Assembly: GCA_017559135.1 (NCBI GenBank)
Contig: JAFYSZ010000001.1
Location: forward strand, 1-64,000
Source of the DNA: Bacteroidales bacterium
Lineage (GTDB): Bacteria; Bacteroidota; Bacteroidia; Bacteroidales; P3
Reading direction: 5' to 3'
DNA: 64,000 bases
Part shown: piece after piece, positions 25,924 to 34,704 of the stretch
Position numbering within the stretch: position 1 is the first letter of the stretch
Layout: the number at the start of each line of letters is the position of its first letter
Program-made: the position numbers and the translations under genes
Notes under the pieces: generated by a model
Database searches by the model: none
The model's input: the letters and a program-made list of their open reading frames with translations, nothing else
What the model was told of the DNA's origin: nothing

Positions 25924-27282
25924 ATGGCAAAAGAAAAAACGGCATTCTTTTGTAAGGAATGCGGTGCAAAATCTGCTGTTTGGATAGGAAAATGTCCTCA
26001 GTGTGGGGCATGGAATAGTTATGAGCAAGAGGTTTTACACAGAAGTGCAAAAAAAACTTCACTTTCTTGGCAATCTCCTATTATTTTAATGAGTCAGATT
26101 GTCTGTACAGCCGAACAGAGAATCAATTTAAAGAATGAAGAATTTAATCGAGTCTTAGGAGGCGGTTTAGTCTTAGGTTCTGTCGTTTTAATGGGAGGAG
26201 AACCTGGAATTGGCAAGAGTACGCTTTTGCTTCAAACGGCTTTGAATTGTAATGACAAGAGAGTGCTTTATGTAAGTGGGGAAGAAAGTGCTCAACAAAT
26301 CAAAATGCGTTCGGAACGTATAAACAAAAATAACGGAAACTGTTATGTCTTGATAGAAACGCAGGTTGAGGATATTGTAGAAAAAGCAAAAGAAGTCAAT
26401 CCACAGATAATCATCATTGATTCAATTCAAACAATGACTACTTCGGCTATTGATTCAACAGCAGGCAGTGTTTCGCAAATCAGAGAATGTACTTCGGTTC
26501 TTTCAGCCTTTGCAAAACAAAACTCTATTCCTATAATAATTGTCGGACACATCACAAAAGATGGTACTATTGCAGGACCTAAGGTTTTGGAACATATAGT
26601 TGATGTGGTTTTGCAGTTTGAAGGAGATAGAAATTATGGATATAGAATATTGCGTTCGGTAAAAAATCGTTTTGGTTCAACAAATGAATTAGGAATTTTT
26701 GAAATGCAGTCTTATGGATTAAGAGAGGTTAGCAATCCTTCGGAGATTCTGCTTTCAAATAGCGATCAATATCTTTCTGGAACGGCAATTGCTGCAACTA
26801 TGGAAGGGTCTCGTCCTATGTTTATTGAAACTCAGGCCTTGGTTGCAAACTCTTATTATGCTTCTGCACAGAAAAGTTCAACAGGATTTGACCTTAGAAG
26901 ACTTAGTATGTTGCTTGCGGTTTTGGAAAAGAAAGTTGGCGTAAAAATAAGCAATAAAGACGTATTTCTAAACATAGCAGGAGGGTTGAAAGTCTCTGAC
27001 CCTGCAATAGATTTGGCTGTAATAGCAAGTTTAATATCTTCAAATGCTGATATTTCTATTTCTTCAAAGCATTGTTTTGCAGCAGAAGTCGGATTAAGTG
27101 GCGAATTGCGTCCTGTTGTTAAAATAGAACAACGCATAGCCGAAGCAAACAAATTAGGATTTGAAAGAATCTATATCAGTAAATATAATTTAAAATCCTT
27201 AGACCTTAAAAAACTTTCCACAGAAGTAGTAGCCTTAGGCAAAATTGAAGAAATAATAAAAGGAGAGAAGAATATTTTTTAA
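25924..27282 (+). CDS. radA: DNA repair protein RadA
   Basis: 452 residues, full-length RadA (Sms), a RecA-like branch-migration helicase in recombination repair. The N-terminal zinc finger uses C10, C13, C24 and C27 (FCKECG, KCPQCGAW). Walker A GGEPGIGKST is near 95, the RadA-specific KNRFG near 250, and a Lon-like C-terminal domain carries GGLKVSDPAIDLAV. It starts 2 nt after the DUF799 stop, so it is in the hydF operon. Confidence 0.96.
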   Translation: MAKEKTAFFCKECGAKSAVWIGKCPQCGAWNSYEQEVLHRSAKKTSLSWQSPIILMSQIVCTAEQRINLKNEEFNRVLGGGLVLGSVVLMGGEPGIGKSTLLLQTALNCNDKRVLYVSGEESAQQIKMRSERINKNNGNCYVLIETQVEDIVEKAKEVNPQIIIIDSIQTMTTSAIDSTAGSVSQIRECTSVLSAFAKQNSIPIIIVGHITKDGTIAGPKVLEHIVDVVLQFEGDRNYGYRILRSVKNRFGSTNELGIFEMQSYGLREVSNPSEILLSNSDQYLSGTAIAATMEGSRPMFIETQALVANSYYASAQKSSTGFDLRRLSMLLAVLEKKVGVKISNKDVFLNIAGGLKVSDPAIDLAVIASLISSNADISISSKHCFAAEVGLSGELRPVVKIEQRIAEANKLGFERIYISKYNLKSLDLKKLSTEVVALGKIEEIIKGEKNIF

Positions 27283-27299
27283 TTCATCTCTCCTTTTTT
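27259..27299. terminator. terminator between radA and the DUF3127 gene
   Basis: The arms AAGGAGAGA and TCTCTCCTT are followed by a T run on the plus strand. The left arm lies inside the last codons of radA. Confidence 0.7.
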
Positions 27300-27314
27300 G
27301 TTTTTTAATTCTTA

Positions 27315-27815
27315 TTAGAATGGTAAATCGTCTGCTTGTGAATCAAACGGATTGCTGTTATCAACCGGCATTTGAGTGTTTGTAGGCGTTGGATACACAG
27401 GTGGAGGAGTTTGTTGTTGGAAATTTTGTTGAGGATATGCAGGTTGAGCAGGCTGAGGTTGGTAAACAGGTTGCTGCATTGGCTGAGCGTAAACTTGTTG
27501 TTGAGGATATACAGGTTGCATTGGCTGTTGTGGATAAGCAGGTTGTTGAGTAAATGCTTCAACTCTAAAACAACGCAAATCAGTATACCAACGTCCTTCG
27601 TATTCTCTTGAACTTGCAGAGAATTGAACCCTTAAAACACAACCTAATTGAAAGGGTTTTATCAATCCAACACTTTCATTAAATAATGTAAAGGCTATTT
27701 TCTTTGGATATTGTTCCTCTGTTTCAATAACAAAACCGCCTCTTGTCCAAGCACCTCTTTCAGTTTGTCCCGATTGTTCGGGTAAAATTGCAATTAACTT
27801 TCCTATTGCTTCCAT
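27315..27815 (-). CDS. DUF3127 domain protein with Pro/Gln-rich tail
   Basis: 166 residues. The N-terminal 90 residues match DUF3127 (GQTERGAWTRGGFVIETEE, KIAFTLFNESVGLI, LRVQFSASSREYEGRWYTD), a small OB-fold-like domain common in Bacteroidota. The tail is low complexity (repeated YPQQP, QPAYP) and ends in an acidic NPFDSQADDLPF, which resembles the acidic DDIPF tip of single-stranded DNA-binding proteins. An SSB-like role is inference only. It lies 19 nt after the S9 peptidase. Confidence 0.75.
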   Translation of the reverse strand: MEAIGKLIAILPEQSGQTERGAWTRGGFVIETEEQYPKKIAFTLFNESVGLIKPFQLGCVLRVQFSASSREYEGRWYTDLRCFRVEAFTQQPAYPQQPMQPVYPQQQVYAQPMQQPVYQPQPAQPAYPQQNFQQQTPPPVYPTPTNTQMPVDNSNPFDSQADDLPF

Positions 27816-27834
27816 ATATATTACTTTTTTTATT

Positions 27835-29937
27835 TTATTCTTTTACTTTTAACCATTTATCCAACCAATCAAAGAAATTTCTTTGCCAAAGGATTCCGTT
27901 TTGTGGTTTTAAAACCCAGTGAGTTTCATCAGGGAAATACAAATATCTTGCAGGAATATCTCTAATCACAGCCGCATTGTAAGCAGCCATACCTTGTGAA
28001 GCAACAATTCTAAAATCAAATTCAGAATGTATTACCATTAAAGGAGTATCCCATTTATCTACAAATAGGTGAGGAGAGTTTGCGTATGATTTTTGAGCAG
28101 TTTTGTTGTCTTTATCCCAATATGCTCCACCTAAATCCCAGTTTACAAACCACATTTCTTCGGTTTCAAGATATTGTTGTTCCAAATTAAACATACCATT
28201 GTGAGCAATGAAACACTTAAAACGCTTATCGTGATGACCAGCAAGCCAATAAACAGAAAAACCTCCAAAACTTGCTCCAACAGCACCGAGATGTTCTTTA
28301 TCAACGTATGATTCTTTTGAAAGTTCATCAATAGCAGTTAAATAATCTCTCATACATTGTCCACCATAATCGCCACTTATTTGTTCATTCCATTCTTGTC
28401 CAAAACCAGGAAGTCCTCTTCTGTTTGGTGCAACAACGATATATCCGTGAGCAGCCATAATTTGGAAATTCCAACGATAAGACCAGAATTGAGAAACAGT
28501 AGATTGAGGACCACCTTCACAATAAAGAAGAGTAGGATATTTCTTTGTAGAATCAAAATTAGGAGGATAAATCACCCAAGTATGCAAATCTTTTCCGTCA
28601 GTAGCCTTTAACCAACGTTCTTCAACTTTTCCCCAATTTATTTGAGCCATTAACTCATCATTTACAGTAGAAAGTTTTGTTTCTTTTTGAGTTTTTTCGT
28701 CAATACTCCAAATTTCATTAGGGTGAGACATGCTCATTTTTTCTCCAATCAAAATTCCGTTTGCAGCAAGCGACACAGAAGTGTAATCATGTACGCCAGA
28801 AGTGATTTGTTTGATTGCTTTATCTTCAAGATTTATCTTATAAATATTATCAACTGCGTAATGATCTGAAACGAAGTAAATCCATTTACCATCATTTGAG
28901 AAAGTTAATCCGCCAACATTTTGATCAAAATCAGCAGTGTAGTATTCTGCTTTTTTAGTTTCAAAATTATAAACCATTAAACGTATTTTGTCTGCTTCAT
29001 AACCATCTCTTTCCATACTTTCCCAAGCAAGAAGTTTTCCATCAGGAGAGAAAACAGGATTTTGATCATAACCCATCATACCCTCAGATAAATTTTCTGT
29101 TTTTTGAGAGGCTATATCATAAAGGTAAATATCTGAATTTGTAGAGAAAGCATACTCTTTACCAACTTTTTTTCTACAAGTGTAAACAATTTGTTTGCTA
29201 TCTGGGCTCCAAGCAAGTTGTTCCATTCCTCCCCAAGGACGCATTGGAGATTCATATTCTGTGCCTTCAAGCAAGTTTTTACCTTCTAAAACTTTTCCAT
29301 CTTTATTTAATTCTGCTATAAACGGCTGAGGAATTGCATCAACCCAATTATCCCAATGTCTATAAGCCAAATCGTCATTTATTCTGCCGGTTGTCTTATC
29401 TAAACCTTCTTTTAAGTAAGCGTATTTGTCTTGTTTTGCAATTGCACGCACGTAAAGAATTTTCTTTCCATCAGGAGAATAACTAAATCCTTCCAAATCA
29501 CCTTCCTTAAACTCAGAAATCTGAGTTCTATTCTTTCCTTCGGTATCCATTTCGTAAATATTTACGCCATTTTCATCAGCATAAATAAAACCAATCTTAT
29601 CTCCCGCAGGATTCCATACCGCATTCCACTCGCTATTAGGTGTTGTAGTAAGGCGTTTTACGTTATTGCCGTCAATATCCATAATATAAATTTCGGCATT
29701 GCCTTTATTCTTTTCTATACTATAATAAGTAAGAGTATAAAGCACCTTTTTACCATCAGGCGAAACAGAAACCTCGCCAATTCTTCCAAAACTCCAAAGA
29801 ACTTCCGGAGAAAGTTTTCCATCTTTTACCTCAACATTCGGTTTATCTATCACATCAGCACTATCTGATGATTGTTTCTTGCAACCTGTTACCACAAACA
29901 AAGCCGCCAATGAAAGAATAAATAATTGTTTTCTCAT
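27835..29937 (-). CDS. S9 family prolyl-oligopeptidase-type peptidase, lipoprotein
   Basis: 700 residues from the ATG at 29937, where a lipoprotein signal begins (SLAALFVVTGC). The N-terminal half is a TolB/PD40-like propeller (SVSPDGKKVLYTLTYY, NAVWNPAGDKIGFIY, FSYSPDGKKILYVRA). The C-terminal alpha/beta-hydrolase domain has the nucleophile GAVGASFGGFS, an Asp in HSEFDFRI and a His in PDETHWV. It removes dipeptides or acyl-amino acids from peptides in the periplasm, and suits a peptide-fermenting organism. Related enzymes are Porphyromonas PtpA and DPP5. Confidence 0.9.
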   Translation of the reverse strand: MRKQLFILSLAALFVVTGCKKQSSDSADVIDKPNVEVKDGKLSPEVLWSFGRIGEVSVSPDGKKVLYTLTYYSIEKNKGNAEIYIMDIDGNNVKRLTTTPNSEWNAVWNPAGDKIGFIYADENGVNIYEMDTEGKNRTQISEFKEGDLEGFSYSPDGKKILYVRAIAKQDKYAYLKEGLDKTTGRINDDLAYRHWDNWVDAIPQPFIAELNKDGKVLEGKNLLEGTEYESPMRPWGGMEQLAWSPDSKQIVYTCRKKVGKEYAFSTNSDIYLYDIASQKTENLSEGMMGYDQNPVFSPDGKLLAWESMERDGYEADKIRLMVYNFETKKAEYYTADFDQNVGGLTFSNDGKWIYFVSDHYAVDNIYKINLEDKAIKQITSGVHDYTSVSLAANGILIGEKMSMSHPNEIWSIDEKTQKETKLSTVNDELMAQINWGKVEERWLKATDGKDLHTWVIYPPNFDSTKKYPTLLYCEGGPQSTVSQFWSYRWNFQIMAAHGYIVVAPNRRGLPGFGQEWNEQISGDYGGQCMRDYLTAIDELSKESYVDKEHLGAVGASFGGFSVYWLAGHHDKRFKCFIAHNGMFNLEQQYLETEEMWFVNWDLGGAYWDKDNKTAQKSYANSPHLFVDKWDTPLMVIHSEFDFRIVASQGMAAYNAAVIRDIPARYLYFPDETHWVLKPQNGILWQRNFFDWLDKWLKVKE

Positions 29938-29958
29938 CTCTAAAAAATTTTTTGTTGG

Positions 29959-29966
29959 CAAAATTA
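29959..29966 (-). promoter_or_regulatory. -7 promoter element for the S9 peptidase gene
   Basis: TAATTTTG on the minus strand, 22 nt upstream of the start codon. Confidence 0.6.
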
Positions 29967-30019
29967 GTTAATATCTGCGAAAAAATCTAACGAAAACAAA
30001 TAAATAATAAGTTTTTGGC

Positions 30020-30088
30020 AAATTACCTAATAAAACTATGCTAAATTACTGAAAAATATTTGGCCAAATTACTGAATTAACTAAAAGT
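30020..30088 (+). repeat. three 23-bp direct repeats before the second AAA_14 gene
   Basis: AAATTAC recurs at 30020, 30043 and 30066, exactly 23 bp apart; the last two copies extend to AAATTACTGAA. The array ends 5 nt before the -7 box, so it covers the -33 region. It has the look of tandem operator sites. Confidence 0.75.
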
Positions 30089-30093
30089 TTTAT

Positions 30094-30101
30094 TATTTTT
30101 G
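30094..30101 (+). promoter_or_regulatory. -7 promoter element for the second AAA_14 gene
   Basis: TATTTTTG fits TAnnTTTG, 20 nt before the ATG at 30121. No clear TTTG is seen at -33; the third direct repeat occupies that place. Confidence 0.6.
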
Positions 30102-30120
30102 CACAAAGAAATATGCAAAA

Positions 30121-31404
30121 ATGAAAGATTACAGACAAAGAATAATGGATAAATTGTTAGCAAAGAAACTAATGTCCAAGGGTGCTGTATTAATTGAAGG
30201 TCCAAAATGGTGTGGGAAAACAACAACTGCCGAAGAAATTGCAGCAAGTAAGTTGATGCTATCAAGAAGTGATGTAAAAGAGAACTTTAAAAGCCTTTTG
30301 GAAATAGATTCTGACCAAGCTCTTGCAGGGAATCCACCAATGTTGATAGATGAATGGCAAACTGTGCCAAAATTATGGGACGCTGTTCGTTACACTATTG
30401 ATCATCGCAGAGAAATGGGACAATTTATTTTGACAGGTTCGGCAGTTCCTGATACTAATGCAGAAAAAGAAAGAATACATTCAGGAACAGGACGATTTGC
30501 TTGGCTCACTATGAGACCTATGACTTTGTTTGAATCAGGAGAATCTAATGGAAAAGTTAGTCTTTCTGAATTATTTAATACTCCCGAAAAGATTCTTGCA
30601 AAGAATGATTTGACATTAAAAGATATTTCTTTTCTTATCTGTCGTGGAGGCTGGCCTATGAGCATAGGATTGCCAGAAGACATAGCATTAGAACAGGCTT
30701 TTGATTATTATGAAGCAGTTACAAAAGAGGATATAACGAAAGTTGATGGTGTAAAGCGAACTTCGGAAAGAGTTCAAAGGTTAATGCGAGCTTATGCAAG
30801 GCATCAAGGGACGCAAGTCTCAATTGCTACAATCAAAGACGACTTAAAAAATAACGATACAACGACTCTTGATGATAATACTATAAATTCTTACCTTGAA
30901 GCATTGAGAAAAATATTTGTTATAGAAGATATGCCTGCTTGGAATCCAAATCTTCGTTCCAAAACAGCAATTCGTACTTCTGATACACGATATTTTGTAG
31001 ATCCTTCTATTGCTACGGCAGCCTTAGGCTTAGGTCCAAATGATTTAGTAAACGATTTAAATACTATGGGCTTCTTTTTTGAAACTTTATGCGTGAGAGA
31101 CTTACGTGTTTTTGCAGAATCGTTGAACGGAAAGGTATATCATTATCGCGATAAACGAGGATTGGAATGTGATGCGGTAATTCATCTTCGTAATGGAGAA
31201 TATGGATTAGTAGAAATAAAGATTGGAGGTGAAACATTGATAAACGAGGGTGCTGAAACTTTGAATAAATTGGAAAAACAAATAGATATAACTCGAATGA
31301 AAGCACCTGCATTCAAAATGATATTGATTGCAGTCGGTCAATACGCATATCGCCGTAAAGAAGATGGGATATACGTTGTGCCAATAGGAACATTAAAAGA
31401 TTAA
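30121..31404 (+). CDS. AAA_14 ATPase with DUF4143/PD-(D/E)xK-like domain
   Basis: 427 residues, with Walker A GPKWCGKTT (27-35), Walker B MLIDEWQ (74-80), sensor LTGSAVPD and the MRPMTLFESGES segment typical of this subfamily. The C-terminal DUF4143 part has CRGGWPMS and a PD-(D/E)xK-like set, GLECDAVIHLRN...LVEIKIGGE, with D, E and K all present, unlike the paralogue at 8013. The biological role of this multicopy family is unknown. It is a single gene, ending 2 nt from the convergent HD gene. Confidence 0.88.
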   Translation: MKDYRQRIMDKLLAKKLMSKGAVLIEGPKWCGKTTTAEEIAASKLMLSRSDVKENFKSLLEIDSDQALAGNPPMLIDEWQTVPKLWDAVRYTIDHRREMGQFILTGSAVPDTNAEKERIHSGTGRFAWLTMRPMTLFESGESNGKVSLSELFNTPEKILAKNDLTLKDISFLICRGGWPMSIGLPEDIALEQAFDYYEAVTKEDITKVDGVKRTSERVQRLMRAYARHQGTQVSIATIKDDLKNNDTTTLDDNTINSYLEALRKIFVIEDMPAWNPNLRSKTAIRTSDTRYFVDPSIATAALGLGPNDLVNDLNTMGFFFETLCVRDLRVFAESLNGKVYHYRDKRGLECDAVIHLRNGEYGLVEIKIGGETLINEGAETLNKLEKQIDITRMKAPAFKMILIAVGQYAYRRKEDGIYVVPIGTLKD

Positions 31405-31406
31405 GT

Positions 31407-32597
31407 CTATATTTGATAGTAAAAATACTTCTTTATTTCTTTTGAAAGAAAAGAACTGTCGAGTTGATCCGAGGCATCGCAGATTTCTTTTAGGCTTCCG
31501 TCTTTAAAAAGTATGTTAATCTTTGTGTCCTTGAAGTTATAGGCTTTGTTATGCAATTCATCGGAGTTTGTAAAATAGCGAATCTCCTCCTCCGAAGAGT
31601 ATTTGCAAATATTCTTTATTTGATTTTCAGTAAAAGGAGTGTCTTGTATTATTATTTTACCAAGTTTGCGATTGATAAGGTTAGAGGCAAGAGAACTTAA
31701 AATTTTGTCTTGATGTTTTGACCACACCTTTACAGCACTCCAAACATCAGAATCATCAAGCAAAAGAAAGTGATCCAAAGCCTCTTTATTCTCTTTTGGT
31801 TGCGAACCATTGTTTAAGAAAAAGAAAAGATGTTCACTAAGAGGCGATTGCTCAAAAAACAATTTTCCTTCCCTTTGTAAATCCCTTGCACGCAAGAGAA
31901 CTTTCTCCAAAAGATTGTCTGCTGCAACAACAGTCTTGTGCATATAAACTTGCCAATACATTAAACGCCTTGAAATAATGAATTTCTCAATCGAATAAAT
32001 GCCTTTCTGATCAATAACAAGTTCATCGTTCTGCACATTAAACATTTTAAGGATTCTTTCAGTACCAATGATTCCCTCACTTACACCTGTGAAAAAACTA
32101 TCGCGAGTTAAATAATCCAAACGGTCAGTATCAACCTGAGAAGAAACTAATTGATGCAAAAATTTTCTTGGATAAGAATTAGAAAATATCTCCAAAGCAG
32201 TAGAAGATAAAGCATTTTTTTTCATAAACTCAAAAGAAATCTCCTCATGTGGACAAGAAAAAAACACATGTTCCAAACAATGAGAAAAAGGCGAGTGTCC
32301 GCTATCGTGAAGTAAGATTGCAGACAAAGCAGAGGTGTATTCCTCCTGAGAAATCTCTACTCCCTTTTGACGAAGCACCTCTAATGCCTCATTCATCAAG
32401 TGCATAGCTCCAAGAGAGTGAGCAAATCTTGTGTGTTCTGCACCAGGATAAACCAAATTGCTTAAACCCAATTGCTTAATTCTTCTAAGCCTTTGTATTT
32501 CGCTTGTTTGAATCAAATCAAACAAATCATCATTCACAATATTTATGAATCCATAAACAGGATCGTTTATTATTTTCTTTTTATTCAAAGTAGCCAT
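31407..32597 (-). CDS. HD-domain phosphohydrolase
   Basis: 396 residues. The N-terminal NDPVYGFINI and EIQRLRRIKQLGLSNLVYPG lead to metal-binding HTRFAHSLG (55-63) and LLHDSGHSPFSH (HD at 97-98). This matches the dGTPase-like HD family related to SAMHD1 and YwfO, which hydrolyse nucleotides; the substrate cannot be read from sequence. It has its own promoter at 32602. Confidence 0.88.
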   Translation of the reverse strand: MATLNKKKIINDPVYGFINIVNDDLFDLIQTSEIQRLRRIKQLGLSNLVYPGAEHTRFAHSLGAMHLMNEALEVLRQKGVEISQEEYTSALSAILLHDSGHSPFSHCLEHVFFSCPHEEISFEFMKKNALSSTALEIFSNSYPRKFLHQLVSSQVDTDRLDYLTRDSFFTGVSEGIIGTERILKMFNVQNDELVIDQKGIYSIEKFIISRRLMYWQVYMHKTVVAADNLLEKVLLRARDLQREGKLFFEQSPLSEHLFFFLNNGSQPKENKEALDHFLLLDDSDVWSAVKVWSKHQDKILSSLASNLINRKLGKIIIQDTPFTENQIKNICKYSSEEEIRYFTNSDELHNKAYNFKDTKINILFKDGSLKEICDASDQLDSSFLSKEIKKYFYYQI

Positions 32598-32601
32598 ACT
32601 G

Positions 32602-32609
32602 CAAAGTTA
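32602..32609 (-). promoter_or_regulatory. -7 promoter element for the HD gene
   Basis: TAACTTTG on the minus strand, 5 nt from the annotated start. The start may therefore be slightly further downstream, or the leader is very short. Confidence 0.5.
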
Positions 32610-32653
32610 AGAAAAAAATAACGAAAACAAAGCACTAATTTATTTGCTTAAAT

Positions 32654-32737
32654 TTTGCGAGTTTTTTTTCTATGATTTATGAAATTATTTCTATGTTTTA
32701 TTTTTTTATTTCTATGATTTAGAAAATTATTTCATAG
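32654..32737 (-). repeat. 21-bp-period intergenic repeat array (3 clear units plus 1)
   Basis: On the minus strand, exact 21-nt units occupy 32737-32717, 32716-32696 and 32695-32675, with a weaker fourth at 32674-32654. The first (CTATGAAATA...TTCTAAAT) is identical to the two units at 45770-45811. The second (CATAGAAATA...AATAAAA) is identical to 60382-60402. The first unit contains the dapF stop codon. Confidence 0.85.
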
Positions 32738-33524
32738 AAATATTTATCTCGCCTTCAAAGACTTTTGTCGCTTTGCCTATTAGGTGGACTTCGGTAAAGG
32801 TATTGTCGGGGTGTTTTATGAATTTTACTTGCAAATCTCCTCCTTTGGCTTTGATATTGACTGTGTTTTGTCCACAAGGTAAGGACTTTTTTATGCTATA
32901 AGTGATTGCGGCTGCACAAATGCCTGTTCCACACGCAAGAGTTAAGTCTTCAACGCCTCGTTCGTAGGTTTGGATTTGCAAATTGTTGGTAGATATTTCT
33001 TCTACAAAGTTTACGTTGCAACCATTATAGGCAAGAAATCTCTTATCGTATCTTAATGCTCTTCCTTTTTCTATTATGTTGATTTTGCTTAGGTCATTTT
33101 CAAATACAACAAAGTGAGATGTGCCGGTATTTATATAAAATCCATCTTCAAATTCTTGCAATAGGGTAGGGTTTACCATTTTCAAACTGACAATATCATT
33201 GTTGATTGTTGCCAAGTGAAGTCCGTCTGGTGCAATAAAAGAACAAGAGTTAGAGATTACTCCTTTGTCTGAGGCAAATTTAACGATGCTTCTTCCTCCG
33301 TTGCCACACATCATTCCGCCACTGCCATCTGGGTTGAAAAACTGCATAGAAAAGTCTGCTTTATCGCTATTACCAAAAATTATTAAGCCATCGCTTCCTA
33401 TGCCAAAGTGTCTGTCGCATAGCAAGCGTATGTCTTTTTCTTCTAAGACAAGGTTCTCTTCTCTTGTGTCAATGATTATAAAGTCGTTTCCTGTGGCTTG
33501 GTATTTGTGAAAGTGCATTTTCAT
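32727..33524 (-). CDS. dapF: diaminopimelate epimerase
   Basis: 265 residues. Converts LL- to meso-diaminopimelate for lysine and peptidoglycan. The start matches the family (FHKYQATGNDFIIID), and the two catalytic Cys are in GMMCGNGGR and LACGTGICAAA. Together with the MurL-MurD gene it implies a mDAP-type peptidoglycan. It overlaps the porin-like gene by 4 nt. Its last codons and stop lie inside a 21-bp repeat unit. Confidence 0.96.
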   Translation of the reverse strand: MKMHFHKYQATGNDFIIIDTREENLVLEEKDIRLLCDRHFGIGSDGLIIFGNSDKADFSMQFFNPDGSGGMMCGNGGRSIVKFASDKGVISNSCSFIAPDGLHLATINNDIVSLKMVNPTLLQEFEDGFYINTGTSHFVVFENDLSKINIIEKGRALRYDKRFLAYNGCNVNFVEEISTNNLQIQTYERGVEDLTLACGTGICAAAITYSIKKSLPCGQNTVNIKAKGGDLQVKFIKHPDNTFTEVHLIGKATKVFEGEINISMK

Positions 33525-34693
33525 TTAGAAGAAAATCTGTATAATAATGAAACTCCAAGTCTGTAATTGCCTATTCTTTCTTTGCAAATTTCGTCTTGAT
33601 ATTTTACGTTTGTGTATTCAAGGGTTAAGGTGAAGAAAAGGTCTTTGTTAAGGAAGAAATCAATTCTTGGTGCTATGCGGTAAAGGTTTTCTACACTCAT
33701 TCCTGAACCATAAACCAAGGTTTGGCTTCTGTCAAATTCGTGTGTTGCTCCTGCTACAAAGATTGCGGGAGTTATTCTGCCAAGACTATAAGATAAATCG
33801 CACCAAAGTGTGTTTACTGTTGTTGGAGTGTAGGTTTGTTCTGTTTTATAAAAGCCTCCTATCATACAATAGTCGTTTAGATTTCCTCCGCTTATTGCTT
33901 GCATTTTAAGATTCAATGCTTGGTTTTTGTAATTCAAAAATGCTGTGTATGCAAACGAAGAAACTGTGGCGTCTTTGTCTTTGTTGGGTTTTAGTTCTTT
34001 GTATTCTGCTCCAATGCCTGCAAATAAATGTTTTGTTTTTACTTGTAGTTGAAGATTTAATTCTGGGATTGAGGCAAAACTTTGTTGTCTGTAATCTCTT
34101 GTTCCATTGAGTCCTATTGAGGCGTAGTCTCTTTGCCAACCTGCTGAGGCAACTACGTTAAGGATTTTAATAGGAGAGTAGTCTAATCTTATGTGATTTA
34201 GTCTTGAAAATGGGTGAAACGGTGCTCCGTTGTTCAAATCCTGCATTGCAGGCATCATTTCGGGAACACAAAATGCACTCCAACCGTGTCCCATTGTAAG
34301 ACTTAATTCGTCCCAACTCATCTTTACATTTGCTTGTCTTAGACGTAAAAGGTGCATATTAGCATCGCTTTGTCCTGTGAAGTCGGTTTCTAAATTACCT
34401 ACTACTTTTGCTCCAAGAATATCTGAAAGGAAAATTCTTGCTCCAAAACGTGATGCTGCGGCAGAGAAGTTTTGATTTATATTTTGGTTAGAATCTACTC
34501 CGTTTTCATCAAATCGTCCTGGTTTTGGATAAAGCGACAACTGTCCATCGCGTGCTTCTACGATTTCGTGTGAGTTTACAAAATATTGTGGGCTAACCCA
34601 ACCGTAAAATTCAAAATCGAATTTTTTTTCTTGTGAAAAAAGGCTTGTGAATGAGCAAATCAAACCCAAGCCTAATAAAATTTTTTTTATCAT
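33521..34693 (-). CDS. porin-like outer-membrane protein
   Basis: 390 residues with a signal peptide (KILLGLGLICSFTSLFSQ) and a barrel pattern: FYGWVSPQYFVNSHEIVEA, AASRFGARIFLSDI, VVGNLETDFTG, LDYSPIKILNVVASAGWQ, ending in YRLGVSLLYRFSSK with a near-terminal Phe. It resembles the DcaP-like trimeric porin group. The substrate is unknown. Coupled to dapF by a 4-nt overlap. Confidence 0.75.
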   Translation of the reverse strand: MIKKILLGLGLICSFTSLFSQEKKFDFEFYGWVSPQYFVNSHEIVEARDGQLSLYPKPGRFDENGVDSNQNINQNFSAAASRFGARIFLSDILGAKVVGNLETDFTGQSDANMHLLRLRQANVKMSWDELSLTMGHGWSAFCVPEMMPAMQDLNNGAPFHPFSRLNHIRLDYSPIKILNVVASAGWQRDYASIGLNGTRDYRQQSFASIPELNLQLQVKTKHLFAGIGAEYKELKPNKDKDATVSSFAYTAFLNYKNQALNLKMQAISGGNLNDYCMIGGFYKTEQTYTPTTVNTLWCDLSYSLGRITPAIFVAGATHEFDRSQTLVYGSGMSVENLYRIAPRIDFFLNKDLFFTLTLEYTNVKYQDEICKERIGNYRLGVSLLYRFSSK

Positions 34694-34704
34694 TTAAGTA
34701 TTTC

